From Oopsacas minuta (taxonomy: Eukaryota; Porifera; Hexactinellida; Lyssacinosida; Leucopsacidae), in NCBI GenBank assembly GCA_024704765.1, contig JAKMXF010000343.1, positions 434,001 to 498,000 of the forward strand: a stretch of 64,000 nucleotides of DNA, given 5' to 3'. This document shows positions 45,823 through 55,900 of this stretch, in pieces. Position numbers and translations under genes: made by a program. The notes under the pieces are model-generated. The model made no database searches and was not told the DNA's origin. It worked only from the letters and a program-made list of their open reading frames with translations. The number at the start of each line of letters is the position of its first letter. The stretch's first letter is position 1.

Positions 45823-47118
45823 TTAATTCAATTTACAAGAATTATTCATATAAGCCTTAACTTCATTAAGTAATGATTTCTCTTCAATCGCTGTTTCAAT
45901 ACAACATCTATCATTTTTTCGCTCATTCTTCAACTTATTGCTAAGTATATTTACAGCTCCGAGAAGGTTTGGATCTACCTCAACTTTATCCAGACAATAT
46001 TCTGAAAATTCCTTATTCAAACTTCTCAGTTTGGACACTTCTACCTCTAACTCAGTTCCTTTCTCCTCTATCATTCTATCCAGCTTCAGCTTCATCCTCT
46101 CATAGAGTAGATAATCTATGTATGAGAATTCCTCTGTTTTAATGCGAAGCCTATTCGTATCCCTTCTGTTCCTCTTTGGAGGCTCTGCAGCTGTATTCAG
46201 TGAGAAATAGACTAAATCTTCTATTCTCCAACCTAACCGATCTTTCAACAGAATCAATGACTCATCAAACTTCTCACGAATCAAAAAGAAATCAATATTT
46301 TCTTCTGTCCAATTTAAAAACCTATCAATTTCCTTCACAAATCTTGATTGACTTGTAAGATACGATTTTTTAACACCTTTTGGTATATTAAATAGACTTA
46401 ATCCGAGATCATAGGACATTGAGTTCCACATCAGCCTCATCACATCAGGATTTTTATCTGTTAACATATTAGGATAGTTTAAGAAGTCTTCGATTGTTTT
46501 TCCCATTCTTTCTAGGCGATTAACATATCCAAAGAAATTTAACGCTGATATCATTTGATCCATTGGATGTCTCAGAGGTGCTATAACGTACGTATCCTCT
46601 CGCATATATTTAGTTAGGATATCTCTACCATTGTATCTTGAGTGAATAGTCAGAATATCATATTTATTATCTCTACAAGCAGGGTAAAATCCTCTATAAA
46701 CATTATCAATAGTGTTAGGCCAAAATTGATAAAGTTTAGACTTTTTAGGCATTATAAAACTTAACCCTCTACGAATTCCAAATCGATATAGAATGCTTCC
46801 AATTGTTGAACTCCCAGTTTTATGTACTTTTAGTAGAGCTACAGAAGTTCTAGCATTATCACCAATGTAATCAGGATTTACACATCTCCATGTAGTGTTC
46901 TCTTGCTCTGTACCGTTAGGTTTAGGAATTTCTACTATGGTGTTCGTTGTATTTGTTACAACCGTTACATTCGAATTATTTGATTGATGTAAATGCTTAT
47001 CGTGTTTGTCCTCCTGTTTGATTTTTCTGACCAAATGAAGTGCAGATAAAGTTAGCAACACGACTATTATCCCTAATAATATCCACCATTTCATTCCAAA
47101 TTTAATAGATTTTTCCAT
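45823..47118 (-). CDS. Galactose-3-O-sulfotransferase family protein, paralogue 3
   Basis: Intronless, 431 residues. Anchor WILLGIIVVLLTLSALHLV is at residues 12-30. Its 5'-phosphosulfate loop is the variant LLKVHKTGSSTIGS followed by RRGLSFIMPKK, a version shared only with paralogue 5; paralogues 1, 2 and 4 have HKAGSTTIAS and RRRLSFIMQK. The 3'-phosphate region APLRHPMDQMIS and the common C-terminal half are present. The tail NLLGAVNILSNKLKNE also groups with paralogue 5. It is otherwise complete; enzyme class as for the other copies. Confidence 0.87.
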   Translation of the reverse strand: MEKSIKFGMKWWILLGIIVVLLTLSALHLVRKIKQEDKHDKHLHQSNNSNVTVVTNTTNTIVEIPKPNGTEQENTTWRCVNPDYIGDNARTSVALLKVHKTGSSTIGSILYRFGIRRGLSFIMPKKSKLYQFWPNTIDNVYRGFYPACRDNKYDILTIHSRYNGRDILTKYMREDTYVIAPLRHPMDQMISALNFFGYVNRLERMGKTIEDFLNYPNMLTDKNPDVMRLMWNSMSYDLGLSLFNIPKGVKKSYLTSQSRFVKEIDRFLNWTEENIDFFLIREKFDESLILLKDRLGWRIEDLVYFSLNTAAEPPKRNRRDTNRLRIKTEEFSYIDYLLYERMKLKLDRMIEEKGTELEVEVSKLRSLNKEFSEYCLDKVEVDPNLLGAVNILSNKLKNERKNDRCCIETAIEEKSLLNEVKAYMNNSCKLN

Positions 47119-48015
47119 AATTTAGTTACCAAGTTAATGCAGATACACAAATAAAAGTATAAGAATAATACATCCTGATGTGATTTGGATTCTTATGAGT
47201 GTATCTATTATTATTATCATACTGTTATACATCTGCCTATATTTCCCTTTTGCTTGTTTATTCATCTCTATTCTGCAGTATACGAGTATTTGATGAAGTA
47301 ATATAATACTTTGGAAATCTTGTCTTGTTTAGTGAACTTCCTGAGTTATACTCTTCTATATCATTAATGTATAGGTTAAAATACGAGGATACTCAGGAAA
47401 CTCTGGAGAGTTTGTTGTATTGTCCACGTTTCAACACTTTATCTTGGACATATGAGTTTTGGCGTCTGCTGGCTTGGATATTGGAGGTTCAGGCAACAAT
47501 TTGAAGACTAGCATATATATATTTGGCATAATATACCCATAATACCTCTAAAGGACAGGTTTGTAAAACCTATAGTTTGGTAGGATTTCCGGACTCTTAT
47601 AAAATGATGATAATTCATATATTAATAATAATATTTAGAGAATTTGTTAGTCACTCGGGAAAGCACAGCGAAAGCAAAATGAAAGTAGTACGGAATTTTC
47701 CATAGATACGTCTTGATTCATATAAAATGGAGCAGCAAACAAACACATGCCATACATTCAATATAGGTTTCAGCAGAAAAAGTCGTGCGGCAATTGCCAG
47801 ACCGGCTCCACTGGCCAGTTGGGACTATGTGATAACCACCTTGAAATTCCACTTTTAATTGATCAAAACAGCTTTTAGAAAGCGCCAGATTGTATTATAT
47901 GGTAAACAGACTTAAGCCTGTTCGTGGAGATAAGACCAGTGGAAATAAGCGGATGCATAATGTATCATCTTTTGTTAATATAAGTAATGATTTGCATAAT
48001 ATATGAGTACGTAAT
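47119..48015. other. Spacer between paralogues 3 and 4
   Basis: Upstream flank of paralogue 3 and downstream flank of paralogue 4. AT-rich, no supportable coding frame and no recognised repeat. Confidence 0.4.
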
Positions 48016-49278
48016 TTAAAACCTTACACAAGATTTCTTCATATATTTCTTAACTTCTTCCACATATGGTAACTCATTAATAGCTGTCTCATGGCAACAG
48101 ATATCATCTCTTCGAACATCCTTTACCCTATTGTCAAGTATATTTACAGCTCCATAGAGAGTGGGATCTATCTCAACATTATCCAGACAATATTCTGAAA
48201 ATTCCTTATTCAAACTTCTCAGTTTGGACACTTCTACCTCTAACTCAGCTCCTTTCTCCTCTATCATTCTATCCAGCTTCAGCTTCATCCTCTCATAGAG
48301 TAGATAATCTATGTATGAGAATTCCTCTGTTTTAATGCGAAGCCTATTCGTATCCCTTCTGTTCCTCTTTGGAGGCTCTGCAGCTGTATTCAGTGAGAAA
48401 TAGACTAAATCTTCTATTCTCCAACCTAACCGATCTTTCAACAGAATCAATGACTCATCAAACTTCTCACGAATCAAAAAGAAATCAATATTTTCTTCTG
48501 TCCAATTTAAAAACCTATCAATTTCCTTAATATACTTTGGTGTACTTATAAGATACGACTTTTTAGATCCTTTTGGTATATCAAAATCATCTAGTCCGAT
48601 AACACTAGACATTGAGTTCCACACCAATCTCATTACAAGAGGATCGTTGGTTAATATATTAGGATTGTCTAAGAATTCCTCAATTGTTTTACCCATCTTT
48701 TTGAGTTTATTAATATACCCGTAGTAATTTAGCCCTGACATCATTTGATCCATTGGATGTCTTAGAGGTGCTATAACGTACGTATCCTCTCGCATATATT
48801 TAGTTAGAATATCTCTACCATTGTATCTTGAGTGAATATTCAGAATATCATATTTATCATCTCTACAAGCTGGGTAAAATCCTTTATAAGCTTTATCAAT
48901 TGTCTTTGGCCAAAATTGATGTGTATTATCCTTTTGCATTATAAAACTTAATCTTCTACGAATTCCAAATCGATATAGAATGCTAGCAATTGTTGTACTC
49001 CCAGCTTTATGTACTTTTAGTAGAGCTACAGAAGTTCTAGCATTATCACCAATGTAATCAGGATTTACACATCTCCATCTAGTGTTCTCTATATATTGTA
49101 TTCCTACAGTACTCTTTGCTGTAATGGTTACATTAGTATCACTTGGATAATACCATTGTCCATATAAGATGTCTTCCTGGTTAACTTTTTTGAGGAAATG
49201 GAATTTGTTTAAAGTTAGCAAAAATATTAGTAGAAATAATAGTATAAAAATCAGCTTTTTGATGTTTGAATTTTTCAT
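48016..49278 (-). CDS. Galactose-3-O-sulfotransferase family protein, paralogue 4
   Basis: Intronless, 420 residues. Anchor KKLIFILLFLLIFLLTL is at residues 7-23 and the stem is short, without the TEQEN stretch that precedes TTWRCV in paralogues 2, 3 and 5. Cofactor motifs LLKVHKAGSTTI and APLRHPMDQMMS are intact. It matches paralogue 2 nearly base for base from about CVNPDYIGDNARTS to the common C-terminal half, but its N-terminus and tail (DNRVKDVRRDDICC) differ, so the similarity is confined to the core. Confidence 0.87.
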   Translation of the reverse strand: MKNSNIKKLIFILLFLLIFLLTLNKFHFLKKVNQEDILYGQWYYPSDTNVTITAKSTVGIQYIENTRWRCVNPDYIGDNARTSVALLKVHKAGSTTIASILYRFGIRRRLSFIMQKDNTHQFWPKTIDKAYKGFYPACRDDKYDILNIHSRYNGRDILTKYMREDTYVIAPLRHPMDQMMSGLNYYGYINKLKKMGKTIEEFLDNPNILTNDPLVMRLVWNSMSSVIGLDDFDIPKGSKKSYLISTPKYIKEIDRFLNWTEENIDFFLIREKFDESLILLKDRLGWRIEDLVYFSLNTAAEPPKRNRRDTNRLRIKTEEFSYIDYLLYERMKLKLDRMIEEKGAELEVEVSKLRSLNKEFSEYCLDNVEIDPTLYGAVNILDNRVKDVRRDDICCHETAINELPYVEEVKKYMKKSCVRF

Positions 49279-49439
49279 ATTTTACTATAGAATTGCTCTT
49301 TCTATACATATTCTTATCTCTTTGTACTCTATGTATGGTAATACAATAAATCAATCCAATGTGCATTATTCCGGTCTAGAATTTCTTTTTCGACATTTCT
49401 TGAACAAACGTACGAAAGGCGAGACCAAAGCTTAATGAG

Positions 49440-49904
49440 AATAGAGGGATTACTTTCCTAGATATCTGGACCACGCACACACAGTGCTACTAAACACATC
49501 AGAATCTATAATATATGAAGAGTTATGAGTGAAATTATAGCCTTTATTCACAGATTTAGTTGAAAATCAAGAGTTTTAATACTTGGCACGGGCAAAGAAT
49601 GAAAAATCTTGTTTCGAAAATTATCTTCTTAGTCTTAATTGACACAAATAAAAACTACAATATTTGAAGTAGTGAGTTACATAATTATAATGCTAATGGG
49701 AAAATACAAACTCAACACATATATATGATGGTAATAAAGAAAAAAATGGAAATACTTAGAAAAAACTGTTAAATTTTCTATCAAATTGCTAATGTGCGTA
49801 GCGTAAGCCGCGAATAGTAGAGGGAATGAATCGCGAACAACAAAACAAAACACAAAATATCATCCGCGAATTGTCGAAAGCGCGAACGGCGAGGACTGCC
49901 TGTA
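49440..49904. mobile_element. CAGGCAGCCCT-family MITE, left end lost
   Basis: Right end GCGAACGGCGAGGACTGCCT followed by GTA matches the 8280-8801 element. Internal words (AATGAGAATAGAGGGATTAC, CCGCGAATAGTAGAGGGAAT) also match it in order. The left terminal repeat is missing. Confidence 0.6.
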
Positions 49905-50669
49905 TACGTATTACAGATAGGTAAGTAGCCACAAATAATATAAGAGAAGCGAAGCCAGTATTATAATCTCATAAAAGTAGATTCCATCCCAATTTTTGTG
50001 GATTAAACTTTTTAGGTTTCAAAAATCTAAAATCAGCGTCTGTGCCGACTTAAATTTTACCAAATTTTAGCAAAGAAAGATAAAATTGAATTTTATAATC
50101 TTGTTAGACAGTTAATAATGTCAAAATAGGATTATACGTCCCTGTTTATCCCTATTTAACAAGTGGAAGCTAATCTCTAGGATAATTTTGAAATGTTCAC
50201 CAAAAGGTGTAAAATATGATTAATCACATGATAACTTTGTATATATATATAATACAATGTATATAGATCACTTGAATCACAGTCTACAATCAATACAAAA
50301 TACATTACAATGCTAATTAAATGACATAAACTCCACCAGAACTAATCTTATGCACTTACGCCTAATTGTAAACCCTACAATCTGATTGGGCTAAAAGGTG
50401 TCAAAAGGTGTGAAAATATACAGATTTAAAATTTTTCTAATATGTATATTTGAATTCAGATTTTTTAACCTTGAAAGTTCAATCCACACAATTGGGGTCT
50501 GATTTTACTTTTAGGAGATATATTAACTGGCTTTCTTCTGAATTCGTTTGTCGGCTACTTTCCCATCCCTATTACAGTGTATGTACTTAAAATGTTACCA
50601 TGATAGTATCACAAACTATAAGAAATATTAAAATTAGGAAGACACATATGTATACGTTTCAGTAGGAAA

Positions 50670-51950
50670 ATGAAAAAATCAATATTAGACATCAGATGGT
50701 GGCGCATATCAGCTATAATGATTGTGTTGCTAACTTTATTCGCCCTTGATTTCCTCAGAACTATTCAGCAAGATACACATAGCATGCACTGGCATCAAAC
50801 ATATAATCCGCTTGTAACTACACCAAAAGACAGTATTGTGGATTTACTCCATCGAAACGGTACAGAGCAAGAGAACACTGCATGGAGATGTGTAAATCCT
50901 GATTACATTGGTGATAATGCTAGAACTTCTGTAGCTCTACTAAAAGTACATAAAACTGGGAGTTCAACAATTGGAAGCATTCTATATCGATTTGGAATTC
51001 GTAGAGGGTTAAGTTTTATAATGCCTAAAAAAGTATCTAGTTATGAATATTGGCCAAAAACTATAGATAAGTGTTATCAAGAATTCTACCCTCCTTGTCA
51101 ACAGGGCAGATTTGATATTCTGAATATTCACTCAAGATACAATGGTAGAGATATTCTAACTAAATATATGCGAGAAGATACGTACGTTATAGCACCTCTG
51201 AGACATCCAATGGATCAAATGATATCAGGGCTATATTTTTACGGATTTGTCAATCGGCTTAAAATGATAAGTAAAACAATTGAAGATTTCTTAGAACATC
51301 CTAATATATTAACAGATGAAGATCCTGCAGTAATGTGGTTTATGTGGAACTCAATGTCTTATGACATCGGATTAGACGATTTTGATATACCAAAAGGCGT
51401 TAAAAAATCGTATCTTATAAGTAAACCAAAGTATATTAAGGAAATTGATAGGTTTTTAAATTGGACGGAGGAAAATATTGATTTCTTTTTGATTCGTGAG
51501 AAGTTTGATGAGTCATTGATTCTGTTGAAAGATCGGTTAGGTTGGAGAATGGAAGATTTAGTCTATTTCTCACTGAATACAGCTGCAGAGCCTCCAAAGA
51601 GGAACAGAAGGGATACGAATAGGCTTCGCATTAAAACAGAGGAATTCTCATACATAGATTATCTACTCTATGAGAGGATGAAGCTGAAGCTGGATAGAAT
51701 GATAGAGGAGAAAGGAGCTGAGTTAGAGGTAGAAGTGTCCAAACTGAGAAGTTTGAATAAGGAATTTTCAGAATATTGTCTGGAGAAAGTTGAGGTAGAT
51801 CCAAACCTTCTCGGAGCTGTTAATGTACTCAGCAACAAATTGAAGAACGAGCACAAACATGATAGATGTTGCTTTGAAACGGCTATTGATGAGAAGCCAT
51901 ATTACAACTTTATTAAGGCGTATATGCGTAATTCCTGTAAATTGAGTTGA
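50670..51950 (+). CDS. Galactose-3-O-sulfotransferase family protein, paralogue 5
   Basis: Intronless, 426 residues. Anchor ISAIMIVLLTLFALDFL is at about 13-29. It carries the HKTGSSTIGS phosphosulfate loop shared with paralogue 3, then a divergent patch (VSSYEYWPKTIDKCYQEFYP, PPCQQGRFDIL) where the others have FYPACRDxKYDIL. After that it rejoins the common sequence at NIHSRYNGRDILTKYM. APLRHPMDQMIS is present. The C-terminal half has one change (GWRMEDL for GWRIEDL). The gene is in the opposite orientation to paralogues 2-4. Confidence 0.87.
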   Translation: MKKSILDIRWWRISAIMIVLLTLFALDFLRTIQQDTHSMHWHQTYNPLVTTPKDSIVDLLHRNGTEQENTAWRCVNPDYIGDNARTSVALLKVHKTGSSTIGSILYRFGIRRGLSFIMPKKVSSYEYWPKTIDKCYQEFYPPCQQGRFDILNIHSRYNGRDILTKYMREDTYVIAPLRHPMDQMISGLYFYGFVNRLKMISKTIEDFLEHPNILTDEDPAVMWFMWNSMSYDIGLDDFDIPKGVKKSYLISKPKYIKEIDRFLNWTEENIDFFLIREKFDESLILLKDRLGWRMEDLVYFSLNTAAEPPKRNRRDTNRLRIKTEEFSYIDYLLYERMKLKLDRMIEEKGAELEVEVSKLRSLNKEFSEYCLEKVEVDPNLLGAVNVLSNKLKNEHKHDRCCFETAIDEKPYYNFIKAYMRNSCKLS

Positions 51951-52587
51951 ACTGGATTGCCTCATATAATCTATCTACCGAGTTACAATATTAAATAGAC
52001 CATAGACAGAATTGCAAGGGGAATTAACTTTATACAGCATGTTATATTTTATGCGTCAAGTTTGAATATTTGTACCAAAAACACAATGCTCCACCCCCAG
52101 CATTAAACAATCTTGATTATAATATAATTTATGTAAACTTTACAATAATTGTGGAGAGCTGTAAACTTTTCATTTTTGAAAAGCTTAAGAATCTCTAACG
52201 CAGAAAAAACACTGTTTCTATTGATTTGATGATTGTTCATGGTTGGAATATTGACTTCAACCGTATCAAACAGACCACAATCAAGATTAAATAAATTTTT
52301 CTTTAATCTTTCCTCGATTTAATTAATGGAATTTGAGGGTCACATAATAGAGACTAGAACACTATACATAGCCCTGATCGTTGTCCTAATGTCCTTTACT
52401 GGGCTAGGGGGTATAACCTGGGTTAGCACTGGCATAAATATGCAAACGTTCGAGGAAAATGTTCTTTTATACAGGGCATTTAATGCCAGGATAAATTCAA
52501 TGGGACATAATACAAAATATACAGTACGGATCTCGAGTTAAGGTTCATCTAACTGGCATGTGTTTCCAACCGACATCTACTTTATCA

Positions 52588-52687
52588 TAGTCAACTCTCG
52601 TTATATCGAACACGGATACATAGAATACCTGCTTATATAGAAGTATGAAATTGTACAAATCGCGGTCCTAACTTCGGTATAACTGTA
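52588..52687. mobile_element. TA-flanked MITE, 100 bp
   Basis: The inverted ends TAGTCAACTCTCGTTATATC and, reverse-complemented, TACAGTTATACCGAAGTTAG, together with the internal AAGTATGAAATTGTACAAAT, match the 17106-17239 element in NUP210 intron 3. Non-coding. Confidence 0.6.
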
Positions 52688-52972
52688 CATATTATTTAAC
52701 TCAGAATTCAATTAAATTCCAACGCTAAACTCCAAATAACTAAACAAAATATATCGCTACCCAATGAAACAAGATTATTTGTACAATAGAACAACCGAAA
52801 TACATACGTATATCCTACACATGTAATATGATCATAAATGTACTAGACAATGATAATCCAAGTCCTAGTTAACAACTTGTATAAAAATAAATATACGTAT
52901 AATAATGAATAATATCACTCTTCTAGACTATTACAGAACTATCATATTTGAACACTAGCTAAGACAAACACT

Positions 52973-55900
52973 CTACATCTTAATGTTGTGTGCTTTTGCC
53001 ATCAGAACAGCGAAAATAGTTAGTACCATCTTGTTGTTAACTTCTACGATGTCTTCTGGCAGGGCGTACACACGAGCTCCGATCTTTCGGGACATACTGA
53101 TTGCGTATTTAGCGTTCTGCATTCTTTGCTAGATATTAATTCCAAGTAAAGTACTTATAAATTGAACTACCGTTATAACGTGTGCTCTGGACCTGTGGGT
53201 TTCATTACGTTATGCGCGAAGTTTATTATTGAAAGATTTATGAGGTAGAATTCGCATACAACACAAGTGACTAGCCAAATGTTGATTTGACCAGCATTCG
53301 CACCGTAACTTGTACAAAATTTAAATATTTCGAAGTAACAGTCTTAAATCCGCGAATTATCACCTAGCAACTCAATACTCTGTGCAGTTATAATATTCTT
53401 CGAAACCATTATTGATATATCACTACATGACGTATGAGTATCAACAATAAACCATGAACTGTGGTTCGATCCGGAATCAGAATATCAGTTCTTAACCTGA
53501 CCGATGCTTTATAGCTCTGGTGCTATTCAAACGTTACGTAACACTAAAAAGGGATGAGGTAGTATGCGAAGTGTGAAAGACCCATTCTTTTGTATTACAA
53601 AACGGACACAAAGGTGTCAAAATTTGGGGAGTTTTATAGAAGGATTTCGGACAACGGGCAACTCTATTATATCTGACTTTGAATCTCATCGGTGGTATTC
53701 ATTATTTTATGAATTTCTAAACTTTTCTAGTACAATTACTGTTATATTATAAATATTAAATTACCTCCTCATCTGCTCCTGGGAATACGAGGTCATATTT
53801 AATAGCTCCGGGCTTAATACAGTCAATCAGATCTATAACAGGAATAGCTGTAGCAATACTAGCGTCTTTAAAGCTAGTAATCCTTGTCTCTTTCTGGCCC
53901 TCTTCTAACTAACAGGTTAGAAGATTGTGAAATACGTAGATCACCGAAAATACTCAATTAAGTACAGCGGTATCTCGTGAATATAATACGAACGCCGCGC
54001 CAACGGAAAATCAAAATTTGTTCGCTTTATCCGGAATTTGTATTGAACCATGTTCCACTGTATATATACGTATGTCTATTTGTACCAAAAATATATGTAT
54101 GTTACTTCCGAAATGACGTAATGATCATACCTTAGAGTTGACCCAGACAACAATCTCAGCATCTTCTAGCTTCTTACCAGGAGTTATGCTGCTTAGAATC
54201 TTGAGTGTATAAGTCCTCATCATCTGCCATATAAGAGCTATACAAATATGATTACGTAATATACAGTGAGGCCTAGGGTTACGTATTAAGAATATCCTCT
54301 TAAGATGATGAAGTCTCTCTTTATTATAACATAATTTATGGCTGACACTTCACAATAAGCGGATCGACTATCACAGTACTTAGCCAATAAAAATACACTC
54401 GTAGGTACGTACTTTTCTCCGAAACGGATTATCAATTCTTGTATTAATTGTAAAGAATATTCAGGTAAGACGTACTGGTTAGTATGTACTAATTTATTGT
54501 TTCCCGAAAAGGTAAGTCTTATCCGAGTTCTATTGTAAATATACTTGTATGTTGATATGGTATCATAAATTTCATGTATCTGATGGATTTCTTTGGACTT
54601 TAGGGAATCCAAATCCTCCGAAATCCATACTCCATAATCCATCCGGCCCCTCTGGCTCCACGACCTACTATGTCATAGCTCGAAGCACAAAATATTCAAA
54701 CAATAAACTTACCTAAACATAAGGTCTTGTTTTCTGTGTGGATATCATTACCATCAATTCCAATCAATTTCAAATCTAGCTTATGTCCACACTCAATTAC
54801 ATGGTTACAATTCTCAATCTTCTTTATCTTAGAGGAAGGTCCTGAGAATGTTTTTGTTACTTTCTTCCACTCAACTATTCCTGGTTTAATCTTGTCAAAC
54901 AACTAAACAAGAGAGACATAATATTCAACAGCTGAAGGCTACCTTTGACAAGAAAATGAAAATTTTAAATTCTTAATTATATAAAAACGAGGTTTGTGTT
55001 AGCCACGAAAATATTCGAAATAATAGAAAGTTTGTAGGCTATTAGCTATATGTACGATTGTATGTGTACACACGGGAGTGTAATTTTTCGCGGAGAAAAT
55101 TTCGTGGGGACCTTCGCGCCTAGATCTACACAAAACAGGAACAATTTTATTACACAAAAATTTTAGGCGAAAATCTTAGTACTGAATTTCCAAGTAAACG
55201 ATGTTTCAATTCGTTCAACAAAATATTGTGCTACGAATACAAACTTTAACATACTAACCTGTAACAACACTAATCCATCACTCAAATCTGAATATATATT
55301 ATTCACGAAAGGATCTACGCCTAGAGAATTCATCCAGTTTCTAAACGTCTTCTCTTCTCTCTTCTCTCCCATATCATTCATGTCAAAGTCAGGGAGATCA
55401 TCAGGAGGATCAAGAGCTGGATATGTGTTGAAGAGATTGGCTACGAAAGCCATATTCAGTTTCTTATTTCCATTAACAACATCCTATGAACATGAATGTG
55501 AAATAAATGGTAGTTTCCAAGGTTCAATGAATTGAATATATCGTATATACAAACAGATTATCGTATATACTCGAATACAGGAGAGTAAGACCCTCGCTAA
55601 TTAGAACAGCCTGATACCAAGGAATTATAAAGATTCTATCAACTTTATGTAAAGGTTGGATTAGCGAGGGTCTACTGGGGTAGCAGGGATACCCACCTTT
55701 ATTTACAAGCTACAATTCTAGGAAATGCTATAACTACTGAATAAGGGCATAACTATACCTTAGGTCTGACAAACTTCTTACAATCTATTTTGTCAGCCTG
55801 ATTCAGCATCTTACTAGCACGAGTTTCCATATCAACTTCCTAGAACATAACGTGATTATTATTATTATTACGTCATTCTGTTTATAAATTATACATAAAT

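Noticed and set aside
49169-49435. 88-residue plus-strand frame overlapping the start of sulfotransferase paralogue 4
   Set aside because: Antisense shadow of the anchor-coding region plus flank; nothing recognisable.
54286-54642. 118-residue minus-strand frame in plastin intron 9
   Set aside because: It lies between two plastin exons that join perfectly without it, and shows no known motif or splice partners. The composition is somewhat protein-like, so expression data could revive it.
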